A DNA stretch of 64,000 bases, from contig NZ_JACHVP010000002.1 of assembly GCF_014190775.1 (NCBI RefSeq), positions 372,001 to 436,000 on the forward strand, in the 5' to 3' direction. The position numbers were made by a program, and so were the translations under genes. Below are positions 16,135-24,063 of the stretch, one piece after another. Within the stretch, counting starts at the first letter, position 1, and the number at the start of each line of letters is the position of its first letter. The stretch is from Leifsonia aquatica. GTDB taxonomy: Bacteria > Actinomycetota > Actinomycetes > Actinomycetales > Microbacteriaceae. The notes under the pieces were generated by a model. The model did not search any database. It worked only from the letters and a program-made list of their open reading frames with translations, and was not told the DNA's origin.

Positions 16135-16968
16135 ATGGGTATGCAGATCAACACCAACATCGCGGCCAACAACGCCTACCGCAACCTGAACAACACGCAG
16201 AGCGACCTCTCGAAGTCGCTCGAGAAGCTGTCCAGCGGCCTCCGCATCAACCGTGCGGCGGACGACGCGGCGGGCCTGGCCATCTCGGAGGGCCTGAAGT
16301 CGCAGGTCGGCGGCATCACCGTCGCCGCCCGCAACGCTCAGGACGGCATCAGCGTCGTGCAGACCGCTGAAGGCCAGCTGACCGAGGTCCACTCGATCCT
16401 GCAGCGCGTGCGCGACCTGGCCGTCCAGGCCGGCAGCGACTCGAATAACGCCGACTCGCGCGGCGCCATCAAGACCGAGGTGGACCAGCTCCAGAAGGAG
16501 CTCACCCGTATCTCGGGCAGCGCCAACTTCAACGGCATCAAGCTGCTCGACGGCTCCAACGCGACGCTGACCTTCCAGGTCGGCGCCGGCGACGTCGCGG
16601 CGAACGACCAGATCTCGGTCGACCTGTCCGGTGCGAACGTCGCGGACGTCGCCACGGCGGTCGGCACGCTGACGTTCGACTCGGCGGCCAACGCCCTGAC
16701 CTCGATCACGGCTCTCGACACGCAGATCAAGAACGTGTCGACCGCCCGCGCCAGCCTGGGTGCCGTGCAGAACCGCTTCGAGAGCGCGATCCGCAGCCTC
16801 AACGTCTCCAAGGAGAACCTGTCGGCTGCGTCGTCCCGCATCACCGACACCGACATGGCGGAGGAGATGGTGAAGTACACCCGCTCCAACATCCTGTCGC
16901 AGGCCGGTACCGCGATGCTCGCCCAGGCCAACCAGTCCGGCCAGGGCGTTCTGCAGCTGCTCCGCTAG
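16135..16968 (+). CDS. fliC: Flagellin
   Basis: A 277-residue flagellin, the filament subunit. The conserved D0/D1 ends are complete: N-terminal MGMQINTNIAANNAYRNL, the motif LSSGLRINRAADDAAGLAIS (residues about 32-51) and the C-terminal helix ending QSGQGVLQLLR. The central variable domain is small (about 120 residues), so the filament surface is minimal. ATG 16135 is chosen over upstream in-frame starts because GGAGG (16123-16127) lies 7 bases before it and the protein must begin with the export-competent N-terminus. FliA-dependent promoter, and translation is probably regulated by CsrA. It is followed by two strong hairpins. Confidence 0.97.
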   Translation: MGMQINTNIAANNAYRNLNNTQSDLSKSLEKLSSGLRINRAADDAAGLAISEGLKSQVGGITVAARNAQDGISVVQTAEGQLTEVHSILQRVRDLAVQAGSDSNNADSRGAIKTEVDQLQKELTRISGSANFNGIKLLDGSNATLTFQVGAGDVAANDQISVDLSGANVADVATAVGTLTFDSAANALTSITALDTQIKNVSTARASLGAVQNRFESAIRSLNVSKENLSAASSRITDTDMAEEMVKYTRSNILSQAGTAMLAQANQSGQGVLQLLR

Positions 16969-16969
16969 T

Positions 16970-16998
16970 CGACGGGCTAGCGCGCTAGCCCCCGTCGA
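16970..16998 (+). terminator. Hairpin directly after fliC
   Basis: CGACGGGCTAGC pairs with GCTAGCCCCCGTCG with a two-base bulge, starting 2 bases after the flagellin stop. It would stabilise or end the very abundant fliC message. Confidence 0.65.
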
Positions 16999-17009
16999 GC
17001 CGCAGTGAA

Positions 17010-17050
17010 GGCGGCCGGGATGCGATGCCCCAAAGCGCATCCCGGCCGCC
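17010..17050 (+). terminator. Second, perfect 15-bp hairpin between fliC and fliD
   Basis: Positions 17010-17024 and 17036-17050 are perfectly complementary (GGCGGCCGGGATGCG and its reverse complement) around an 11-base loop. No T-run follows. With no separate promoter seen for fliD, partial read-through here could set the fliC to fliD ratio. Confidence 0.7.
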
Positions 17051-17116
17051 GCACCGCTCCACCAGCACCACCACCAGCAGCACCAGCCACCGCCGTCCAG
17101 CAGGGAGGGATCACCG

Positions 17117-18499
17117 ATGGGAATGGCCGTCGACGGTCTGATCAGTGGTCTGAACACCACGGATCTGATCAACCAGCTCATGCAGGCGGAGGCCGTTCCG
17201 CAGACGCTGCTGAAGAACAAGGTCACCGACTCCACCACCTACATCACGGCGATGCAGTCGCTGAACACCAAGGTGGCGGCCCTCGCCGATCTGGCGGGCA
17301 CGACCGCCAAGCCGGCGGCGAGCGACCTCCACACCGCCACCTCGAGCTCAGACAAGGTCGTCGTGACCGCGGGCACCGGAGCGGTGGACGGCACCATCGA
17401 CTTCACCGTCGACACGGTGGCGCAGTCGCAGGTCACCGTGACCGGCCCGCTCACACAGTGGCCGGACGAGCCGCCCGTGCTCACGTTCGTCGCCGCCGAC
17501 GGAACGATGAAGCAGGTCACCGCCAGCAGCTCGTCGCTCGCCGACGTCGCCGCGGCGATCAACAAGGCCGGTGTCGGCGTCACCGCCACCCGCGTGGCCG
17601 CGGGCCTCGACCCGTCGACCGGAGAGAAGCTCTACCGCCTCCAGCTCAGCTCGACGAAGACCGGCGTCGAGGGCTCCTTCACCGCCTACCGCGGATCGAC
17701 CGCCGACGTCTCGGCCGGCACCGCGTCGAACCTGCTCACCGAGCCCGGGGCCGCCCAGGTCCGCCAGGCGCAGGATGCGCAGATCACGCTGTGGAGCGGC
17801 ACGGGCGCCGCCCAGGCGGTCACCTCGTCGACCAACACCTTCGCCGACGTCCTGCCCGGCGTCTCGATGACGGTGAGCGCGGCCTCCACGACCCCCGTCA
17901 CGCTGACCGTCGCGCGGGACGACAAGGCGATCTCGGACGTCGCGAAATCCCTGGTCACGAGCCTCAACGACATCTTCGCGCTGATCGCCAGCAAGCAAGC
18001 GGTCAGCACGACCACCGACGCCGCCGGCGGCACCGTCGTCACGGCGGGCACGTTCACCGGCGACTCCACGGTGCGCGACGCCAACCAGAAGCTGCTCGAC
18101 GCGGCTTCCGCGCCCATCGACGGCGTCTCCCCCTCGACCTACGGCATCTCCATCACCAGCGACGGCAACATGACGTTCGACGCGGACAAGTTCGCGGCGG
18201 CGCTCGCCGCGGACCCGGAGAAGGTGAAGGCGGCCGTCGGGGCCGTGGCCCAGCGCGTCGCCGATGCGGCCACTGCGGCGAGCGACAAGTACGACGGTTC
18301 GATCACCACGAAGATCACCGGCGAGCAGTCGACCGTCAAGAGCCTCAACTCGCAGATCACGGACTGGGACACGCGTCTCGCCGACCGGCGCAGCAGCCTC
18401 GAGAAGACCTACGCGAACCTGGAGGTCAACCTCCAGAAGCTCCAGTCGCAGTCGAACTGGCTGACCGGCCAGCTGGCCTCCCTCTCGACGAGTTCGTGA
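17117..18499 (+). CDS. fliD: Flagellar filament cap protein FliD (HAP2)
   Basis: A 460-residue cap protein at the filament tip that helps flagellin subunits fold into place. The N-terminus MGMAVDGLISGLNTTDLINQ is the family signature. Coiled-coil ends (about 1-50 and 400-460, with LEVNLQKLQSQSNWLTGQLASL) flank a variable centre. It is exported without a Sec signal. The ribosome site AGGGAGGG precedes ATG 17117. fliS starts within the fliD stop codon. It is probably transcribed from the fliC promoter by read-through of the hairpins, since I see no separate FliA box. Confidence 0.95.
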   Translation: MGMAVDGLISGLNTTDLINQLMQAEAVPQTLLKNKVTDSTTYITAMQSLNTKVAALADLAGTTAKPAASDLHTATSSSDKVVVTAGTGAVDGTIDFTVDTVAQSQVTVTGPLTQWPDEPPVLTFVAADGTMKQVTASSSSLADVAAAINKAGVGVTATRVAAGLDPSTGEKLYRLQLSSTKTGVEGSFTAYRGSTADVSAGTASNLLTEPGAAQVRQAQDAQITLWSGTGAAQAVTSSTNTFADVLPGVSMTVSAASTTPVTLTVARDDKAISDVAKSLVTSLNDIFALIASKQAVSTTTDAAGGTVVTAGTFTGDSTVRDANQKLLDAASAPIDGVSPSTYGISITSDGNMTFDADKFAAALAADPEKVKAAVGAVAQRVADAATAASDKYDGSITTKITGEQSTVKSLNSQITDWDTRLADRRSSLEKTYANLEVNLQKLQSQSNWLTGQLASLSTSS

Positions 18500-18927
18500 T
18501 GACGTTGCTCAACTCCGCCGCCGCCAAGCTCTCCGCCTACAACCGGGACAGCGTGCTCTCGGCCAGCCCCGCGCGGCTGCTGACGATGCTCTACGACCGG
18601 CTCGTGCTCGACCTGACGCGCGCCGAGGCGGCCCTGACGGCCGACAACTGGCCGATCGCCTGGGAGAACCTGCGGCACGCCGATCAGATCGTCGCCGAGC
18701 TCGCCTCGAGCCTGCGCGTCGACCTGTGGAACGGCGCCGACGGCCTCCTGCAGCTGTACACCTACCTGGCCGAGCTGATCGTCGACGTGACCGTCGAGCG
18801 CGACGCCGCCAAGGTGCGGGAGGCGATCGACCTCGTCGAGCCGCTTCGCCAGGCCTGGCACGAGGCCGCCGCGGCGGCCCCGGCCGCCGGTGCGGGTGCG
18901 AGCGGGAGCGACCTCGGTGTCGCCTGA
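18499..18927 (+). CDS. fliS: Flagellin chaperone FliS
   Basis: A 142-residue helical chaperone that binds the C-terminus of flagellin before export. Family residues are visible in YNRDSVLSASPARLLTMLYDRLVLDL (about 14-39) and ENLRHADQIVAELASSLRVD, with a low-complexity Ala/Gly tail of about 20 residues that is not part of the fold. ATG 18499 overlaps the fliD stop (TGATG), so translation is coupled. The next small gene starts before the fliS stop. Confidence 0.93.
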   Translation: MTLLNSAAAKLSAYNRDSVLSASPARLLTMLYDRLVLDLTRAEAALTADNWPIAWENLRHADQIVAELASSLRVDLWNGADGLLQLYTYLAELIVDVTVERDAAKVREAIDLVEPLRQAWHEAAAAAPAAGAGASGSDLGVA

Positions 18928-19243
18928 GCAGGACTCCCCCGCCGTCGAGGCTGCGGCGGTCGACGCCGCCGGGGCCTGGGCCGACGCGCTCGAGCGGATG
19001 GAGGCCGAACTCCACCGCGCGCTCGCGCAGGCCGAGCCCGTGCCGTGGCGTCCGCCGATCGCGCTGGGACCCATCCCGCCCGAGCTGCACGACCGTGCCG
19101 CTCGCCTGCTGGAGGCTCAGCTGCACACCATCCGCTACCTCGAGGATGTGCGTCAGACGACGGCGAAGCACCTGGCCGCCGTGAAGTCCGTGCCCCGCAC
19201 CGAGCCGGGCCCGAGACCGGTGTATTTCGACCTGCTCGGTTGA
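18917..19243 (+). CDS. Small flagellar-operon protein, possibly FliT-like
   Basis: A 108-residue mostly helical protein. It begins at GTG 18917, 11 bases inside fliS, with GGGAG upstream. The sequence has an Ala/Glu-rich helical first half (DALERMEAELHRALAQAE) and a second helix (DRAARLLEAQLHTIRYLEDVRQTTAKHLAAVKSV). The position after fliS is that of the fliT export chaperone in other bacteria, and its size and helicity fit, but I cannot show sequence homology. It ends the fliC-fliD-fliS unit. Confidence 0.65.
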   Translation: MSPEQDSPAVEAAAVDAAGAWADALERMEAELHRALAQAEPVPWRPPIALGPIPPELHDRAARLLEAQLHTIRYLEDVRQTTAKHLAAVKSVPRTEPGPRPVYFDLLG

Positions 19244-19697
19244 TCGAGTGCGTCGCTTCTGCTCAGATGAGCAGCACGCTTAATCGCCGCTCCGGCCCCG
19301 CCGAGCGCACCCCGGGCGTGTCCGCGGCGGTCATCGGCCGTTCACGACCCGTTCACTGGGCGAGGGTGAACCGGGGAGTCCACGACGTCTCCCGCTCCCA
19401 GAGTTGTCCACCTGTGGATAACTCTGGGGAGAAGTGGTGGATGGAGGGGCGAAAAGTGTGGAGGACACGCGCGAGATGTGTGGAGACTCAGAACACACAG
19501 GAAACCAAAAGGCCAACTGATCAGCAAAAACGCGCGAAAATCGCGTGGATCGAACATCCCTTCGAAACCACAGGCGTGTAATTCACACCCCTGTTGAAGC
19601 TGTGGATGACCCTGTGGGTATACCTCTTCCGGAGGGGAAAAATCCACACTTTCCACACCGTGATCCTCCGCGCGAGGACGACTCGCGCACATCTTGC
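19244..19697. other. Intergenic region with a cluster of DnaA-box-like sequences
   Basis: A gene-free stretch of lower GC than its surroundings. It has six TGTGGA/TCCACA cores between 19413 and 19657 on both strands, plus TTGTCCACC at 19404. TTATCCACA (minus, 19421-19413) is a perfect DnaA box. It pairs with TTGTCCACC as a 12-bp inverted repeat (19400-19411 / 19414-19425, one mismatch). TCATCCACA (minus, 19609-19601) and TCCTCCACA (minus, 19465-19457) fit the relaxed actinobacterial box. It lies directly upstream of the FliA promoter of flgB. Whether DnaA binds is unknown. Confidence 0.6.
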
Positions 19698-19724
19698 TAA
19701 CGGCCTCGCCGGAGCGGCCGATAG
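19698..19724 (+). promoter_or_regulatory. FliA (sigma-28) promoter of the flgB basal-body operon
   Basis: TAAC (19698-19701), exactly 15 bases, then GCCGATAG (19717-19724). It lies 70 bp before flgB and is the only FliA box for the flgB to flgE run of twelve genes. Confidence 0.88.
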
Positions 19725-19794
19725 AGCACGCTGAGCACGGATCGCTCGACGACCAGGCCACGGATGAGCCGCCAGACCTCGATGGAGTGCAGCT

Positions 19795-20136
19795 GTGCTC
19801 GAATCCGTGACCAGTGCCGCCCTCGCGAGCGCCCTCGACGGCCTCGCCGCACGGCAGCGGGCGATCGCCAACAACATCGCCAACGTCAACACCCCCGGCT
19901 ACACCGCCGAGCGCGTCTCGTTCGAGGACGCGCTGGCGCGCTCCGTGGCCGAGCACGACGGCCACACCACCGCGACGACCGCGCGCTCGCTCGAGCCGAC
20001 GCGTCTCGACGGCAACAACGTGAACCTCGACACCGAGACCCTCTCCAACGTGGACACCGTCCTGCGCTTCCAGTTCGCCTCCCAGGCGGCCGGCGGCACG
20101 TTCACGGCGATCCGCTCCGCGCTGCGGACGAGCTGA
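19795..20136 (+). CDS. flgB: Flagellar proximal rod protein FlgB
   Basis: A 113-residue proximal rod subunit. The family motif RQRAIANNIANVNTPGYTAERVSF lies at residues about 19-42, and the C-terminal helix (NVDTVLRFQFASQAAGGTFTAIRSAL) is present. GTG 19795 has GGAG 8 bases upstream. It is the first gene of a tightly packed basal-body and export operon that runs to flgE. Rod proteins are exported through the type III apparatus and polymerise on the MS ring. Confidence 0.95.
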   Translation: MLESVTSAALASALDGLAARQRAIANNIANVNTPGYTAERVSFEDALARSVAEHDGHTTATTARSLEPTRLDGNNVNLDTETLSNVDTVLRFQFASQAAGGTFTAIRSALRTS

Positions 20137-20150
20137 CAGGAGCACCGGCG

Positions 20151-20543
20151 ATGACATTCGACGCGATCGGGATCGCGGGCACGGGTCTCACCCTGCACCG
20201 CAAGTGGCTGGACGCCGTCTCGGACAACCTGGCCAACATCAACACCGCGAAGCCCACCGACGGCGCGGCCTTCCAGGCGCGGTACGTCGTGGCCCAGGAG
20301 GGCCAGGGCGTCTCGGGCGCGTACGTCGCGGGTGCCGCCTACGGCAGCGCGGAGGGGCGCATGGTCTACGAGCCGGACAATCCGGTCGCCGACGCCGAGG
20401 GCTACGTGCGCTACCCCGACATCGACCTCTCCGAGCAGATGGGCGCCCTCATCATGGCGCAGCGCGGCTACCAGGCGAACGCCGCCGTGGTCGACCGCGC
20501 CAAGGAGACCTACCAGGCCGCTCTGCAGATCGGAAAGAACTGA
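20151..20543 (+). CDS. flgC: Flagellar proximal rod protein FlgC
   Basis: A 130-residue rod protein. The N-terminal signature RKWLDAVSDNLANINTAKPTDG and the C-terminal motif MGALIMAQRGYQANAAVVDRAKETYQAAL are both typical of FlgC. Its start, ATG 20151, has ACAGGAG upstream. The stop overlaps the fliE start by one base (TGATG), which implies coupled translation within the operon. The length matches the family. Confidence 0.95.
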   Translation: MTFDAIGIAGTGLTLHRKWLDAVSDNLANINTAKPTDGAAFQARYVVAQEGQGVSGAYVAGAAYGSAEGRMVYEPDNPVADAEGYVRYPDIDLSEQMGALIMAQRGYQANAAVVDRAKETYQAALQIGKN

Positions 20544-20854
20544 TGCCCATCCCTGCGATCTCCGCCATCGGCTCGGTCGACGCGACCAACGCCGCCGCCG
20601 CCGCCGCCGTCACCGGCACGGCCGGCAGCGGGGGAGCGGCCTTCGGCGACGCCCTCAGCGGCGCCATCGACAACCTCCAGCAGCTGCAGGGCACGAGCGA
20701 CAAACTCGCGATCCAGGCCGTCACGGGCAACCTCGACGACATCCACGACGCGACGCTCGCCTCCACCCGCGCCCAGGTCACCCTCGAGCTCGTCGCGGGC
20801 GTGCGCAACAAGGCCGTCGACGCGTTCAACGAGATCATGCGGATGCAGGCCTGA
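20543..20854 (+). CDS. fliE: Flagellar hook-basal body protein FliE
   Basis: A 103-residue linker between the MS ring and rod. The C-terminal half has the family motif DDIHDATLASTRAQVTLELVAGVRNKAVDAFNEIMRMQA-like order (shown here only by its parts DDIHDATLAS and VDAFNEIMRMQ). The first 40 residues are Ala-rich and variable. The ATG overlaps the flgC stop and its own stop overlaps the fliF start (TGATG again). Exported by the flagellar apparatus. Confidence 0.93.
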   Translation: MPIPAISAIGSVDATNAAAAAAVTGTAGSGGAAFGDALSGAIDNLQQLQGTSDKLAIQAVTGNLDDIHDATLASTRAQVTLELVAGVRNKAVDAFNEIMRMQA

Positions 20855-22440
20855 TGCCCCAGCAGGTGACGAGCTTCTTCCGGCGGATCGGCGACTCGAT
20901 CCGCGGGTTCTCGCTGGCCCAGCGGGTCATCGCCATCATCGGCGTGGCCGTGCTCGCCCTGGGCATCACGGGGATCGCGATGTGGGCGTCCCAGCCCACG
21001 TACACGCCGCTGTTCTCGGGGCTGCAGTCCTCCGACGCCTCAGCGATCGTCGACCAGCTGCGCACCGACGGCGTGCAGTACCAGCTGACCGACGGCGGGG
21101 GCACCATCCTGGTCCCGCAGCAGAGCGTGTACGACGAGCGGTTGAAGGCCGCGTCGGCGGGGCTGCCGTCGTCGTCGACCGGGGGATACTCCCTGCTCGA
21201 CAAGATGGGCGTGACGTCGTCCGAGTTCCAGCAGTCGGTCACCTACAAGCGGGCGATGGAGGGCGAGCTCGGCAACACCATCGCGGCGATGAAGGGTGTG
21301 AAGACCGCCTCGGTGCGTCTCGCCATCCCGGAGGAGACGGTCTTCGTCTCCGAGAAGAAGGACCCGACCGCTTCCGTCTTCGTCGAGACGCAGAACGGCG
21401 TCACGCTGAGTCAGGACCAGGTCCAGGCGATCGTTCACCTGACCAGCGCGGCCGTCACCGGCATGCAGCCGACCGACGTCGCCGTCATCGACGCGAACGG
21501 CACCGTCCTGAGCGCCGTGGGAACCGGCGCCGTCGGGGGAGCGGACAAGCAGGCAGGCGACTACGAGGCGCGGGTGAAGACCGCGGTGCAGGACATGCTC
21601 GACAAGGTGGTCGGGCCGGGTAACGCCACGGTCGCGGTCGCCGCCGACGTCAGCAAGGAGTCCGCGCAGCGCACCGAGGAGTCGTACACGACGCCGACCG
21701 ACGCGCCGTCCCTCAGCGAGACGACGCAGAAGGAGACCTACACCGGGTCGGGCGGATCGGCGGCCGGTGTGCTCGGCCCCGACAACATCGCGGTCCCGGA
21801 CGGCACGAACGGCAACGGCACGTTCAACTCCGAGTCGGCGACGAAGGACAACGCGGTCGACAAGGTCACCGAGCAGCGCACCATCCCGGCCGGCGCGATC
21901 AACCGCCAGACCGTCTCAGTTGCGCTCAACTCCGACGCGGTCGGCAGCGTCAGCACCAACGAGATCCGCAACCTCGTGAACGCTGCCGCCGGCATCGACA
22001 CCAAGCGCGGCGACTCCGTCAGCGTCGAGATGGTGCCGTTCAGCAAGGCCGGGGCGACGGAGGCCGCCAAGGCGCTGCAGGAGGCGAAGGACGCCGCCGC
22101 GGCCGACCAGCTCACCGGCATCATCCGCACCTCCATCATCGCGGCGGCGGTGGTGGCCGCCCTGATCATCGTCATCGCCCTGGTGCGCCGCGGCCGGCGC
22201 CGGGCGTCGGAGCAGACGGAGATCGAGGAGGAGTCGCTGGCGTTCGAGGCGTCGCCGTTCCCCATCCCGCTCGAGCAGGCCGCGCCGACCGTGCCGATCC
22301 CGCTCGAGGCGCCCGACCCCGACAGCCCCGAGCTGGAGGCCGAGCGCCGCCGATCCGAGATCGAGGCGCTCGCCGAGCGCGACCCGCAGAAGACCGCGGA
22401 GTACCTGCGCAGCCTCATGGATGATCGGGCCGGCGTATGA
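20854..22440 (+). CDS. fliF: Flagellar MS-ring protein FliF
   Basis: A 528-residue MS-ring subunit. Two transmembrane helices flank a large periplasmic-side region: one at about 24-46 (VIAIIGVAVLALGITGIAMWA) and one at about 424-447 (IIAAAVVAALIIVIALV). The motif YTPLFSGLQSSDASAIVDQL and the region around IPEETVFVSEKKDPTASVFV match YscJ/FliF. The cytoplasmic tail (about 450-528) ends with EYLRSLMDD, the FliG-binding segment. ATG 20854 overlaps the fliE stop. fliG starts 4 bases inside the end of fliF. Confidence 0.97.
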   Translation: MPQQVTSFFRRIGDSIRGFSLAQRVIAIIGVAVLALGITGIAMWASQPTYTPLFSGLQSSDASAIVDQLRTDGVQYQLTDGGGTILVPQQSVYDERLKAASAGLPSSSTGGYSLLDKMGVTSSEFQQSVTYKRAMEGELGNTIAAMKGVKTASVRLAIPEETVFVSEKKDPTASVFVETQNGVTLSQDQVQAIVHLTSAAVTGMQPTDVAVIDANGTVLSAVGTGAVGGADKQAGDYEARVKTAVQDMLDKVVGPGNATVAVAADVSKESAQRTEESYTTPTDAPSLSETTQKETYTGSGGSAAGVLGPDNIAVPDGTNGNGTFNSESATKDNAVDKVTEQRTIPAGAINRQTVSVALNSDAVGSVSTNEIRNLVNAAAGIDTKRGDSVSVEMVPFSKAGATEAAKALQEAKDAAAADQLTGIIRTSIIAAAVVAALIIVIALVRRGRRRASEQTEIEEESLAFEASPFPIPLEQAAPTVPIPLEAPDPDSPELEAERRRSEIEALAERDPQKTAEYLRSLMDDRAGV

Positions 22441-23414
22441 CGGACGCGAAGACGCCGCTGACCGGCCCGCAGAAGGTCGCCGTAGTGCTGATGAACATGG
22501 ATCAGCAGCGCGCGGCCCAGGTGATGAAGCAGTTCTCCGACGAGGAGGCCGACGAGATCACCGCCGAGATCATGCGCCTGCGCCGGGTCGACCCGGGGAT
22601 CGCCGAGAAGGCGATGACCGAGTTCCACGACCTCGCGGTCGGGCTGCTGGAGGCGTCCTTCGGCGCCGAGCGGGCGACCGGCGTGCTCAACCGTGTCGCG
22701 TCCAACATGGCGGGCAAGCAGTTCGAGTTCCTGGACGCGGTCGAGCCGGGCCAGGTGCAGATGCTGCTCGCGGGGGAGCTGCCGCAGACGAGCGCGCTCG
22801 TGCTCGCGCACCTGCGCGCCGACCAGGCGTCCCGGGTGCTCAGCGGCCTGGACGAGGCGGCCCGCACCGAGGTCGCGCACTCGATCGCGACGATGGGCTC
22901 GCCGAGCCCGGACGCGGTGCGCGTGGTCGCCGACACCCTCAAGCAGCGGGCGAGCGCGGTGGTCGCCTCCCGCACCGCGAGCGACGCCGTGGGCGGTGTG
23001 CAGCCCCTCGTCGACATCATCAACCGCTCCGATGCCGCCACCGAGAAGGCGCTGCTCGAGGCGCTCGAACTCCGCGACCCCGAGCTGGCCGAAGAGGTGC
23101 GCTCCCGCATGCTGACCTTCGACGACATCGTGCGCCTGGAGGCCCGCGACGTGCAGCAGGTGCTGCGCGGGGTGGATGTCGCCGTGCTCGCGGTGGCCAT
23201 GAAGGGCGCCCTGCCGGCGGTCGAGGAGATCATCACGGCCAACCTCTCGGAACGCAACCGCGAGGTTCTCGCCGACGAGGTGCGGATGCTCGGCCCGGTG
23301 CGCCTGTCGCAGGTGGAGGACGCGCGCGCGGCGATCGTCCGCGCCATCCGCGACCTGGAGGCCACGGGCGTGATCACGGTGCAGCGCGGGGACGAGGACG
23401 CGTATGTCGAGTGA
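22437..23414 (+). CDS. fliG: Flagellar motor switch protein FliG
   Basis: A 325-residue rotor protein that links the MS ring to FliM and interacts with MotA. Its N-terminal domain (LTGPQKVAVVLMNMDQQRAAQVMKQF), middle EH-like motif and the C-terminal torque helix (residues about 270-300, EEIITANLSERNREVLADEV) are present with the alternating charged residues used for torque. It overlaps fliF by 4 bases and fliH by 11 bases. Confidence 0.97.
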   Translation: MTDAKTPLTGPQKVAVVLMNMDQQRAAQVMKQFSDEEADEITAEIMRLRRVDPGIAEKAMTEFHDLAVGLLEASFGAERATGVLNRVASNMAGKQFEFLDAVEPGQVQMLLAGELPQTSALVLAHLRADQASRVLSGLDEAARTEVAHSIATMGSPSPDAVRVVADTLKQRASAVVASRTASDAVGGVQPLVDIINRSDAATEKALLEALELRDPELAEEVRSRMLTFDDIVRLEARDVQQVLRGVDVAVLAVAMKGALPAVEEIITANLSERNREVLADEVRMLGPVRLSQVEDARAAIVRAIRDLEATGVITVQRGDEDAYVE

Positions 23415-24063
23415 CACCGCCTTCGCTCCGCTCGCGATCCCCGTGCTGGCGGAGACCGCGCAGGAGCAGGCCGCGCTCGCGTCGGCGCGTTCGCGCGGGT
23501 ATGCGACCGGATTCGCCGACGGCCGCCGGGCGGCCGCCGAGGAGCAGGCGGCCTGGCTGGCCGCGGCCGACGAGGCGCGGGCTCTGCAGGAGGAGCAGGT
23601 GTCGGCGCGCATCGGCGTGCTGGCCCAGGCTCTCCGGGCCGCGGCCGTCGAGCTGCGCGAGGCGACCGTCCCGGTGCTTGCCGAGGTGGAGGATGTGCTG
23701 GTCGAGGCCGCTTTCGAACTGGCATCGGCCGTGGTCGGCGATGCCCTGGGCGACCGGGTCGCAGCGGCGCGCGCGGCGGTCGCGCGGGCGCTGTCGGGGG
23801 AGACCGCGGGGGAGGTCGCCGTCGTGCGCCTGAACCCGGATGACCTGGCGCTGCTCGTGGAGGCGGAGGCGGAAGCGGAGGAGCAGGCCGCTGCGGACGG
23901 GAACGATCGCACGAGCAGCGCTCTCGTCACGGGCATCCCCGCCCCGCGCCTGGTGCCCGACCCCTCGATCGCCCCGGGCGACGCCGTCGGCGAACTGCCG
24001 GCAGGCTGGCTCGACGCCCGCATCTCGACCGCTCTGGCGCGAGCCAGGGAGGCGCTCTCATGA
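23404..24063 (+). CDS. fliH: Flagellar export regulator FliH
   Basis: A 219-residue protein that holds the ATPase FliI and inhibits it until it docks at the export gate. It is mostly a long Ala/Glu-rich coiled coil (about 15-120), with GYATGFADGRRAAAEEQA at the start of the coil, then a V/A-ATPase E-subunit-like C-terminal domain (EVAVVRLNPDDLALL). Sequence similarity in FliH is always low; the call rests on size, coil and its place between fliG and fliI. It overlaps both neighbours (11 and 4 bases). Confidence 0.88.
   Translation: MSSDTAFAPLAIPVLAETAQEQAALASARSRGYATGFADGRRAAAEEQAAWLAAADEARALQEEQVSARIGVLAQALRAAAVELREATVPVLAEVEDVLVEAAFELASAVVGDALGDRVAAARAAVARALSGETAGEVAVVRLNPDDLALLVEAEAEAEEQAAADGNDRTSSALVTGIPAPRLVPDPSIAPGDAVGELPAGWLDARISTALARAREALS

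Noticed and set aside
19342-20157. Minus-strand frames across the DnaA-box region and flgB
   Set aside because: No ribosome site or domain; they cross the flgB gene and its promoter.
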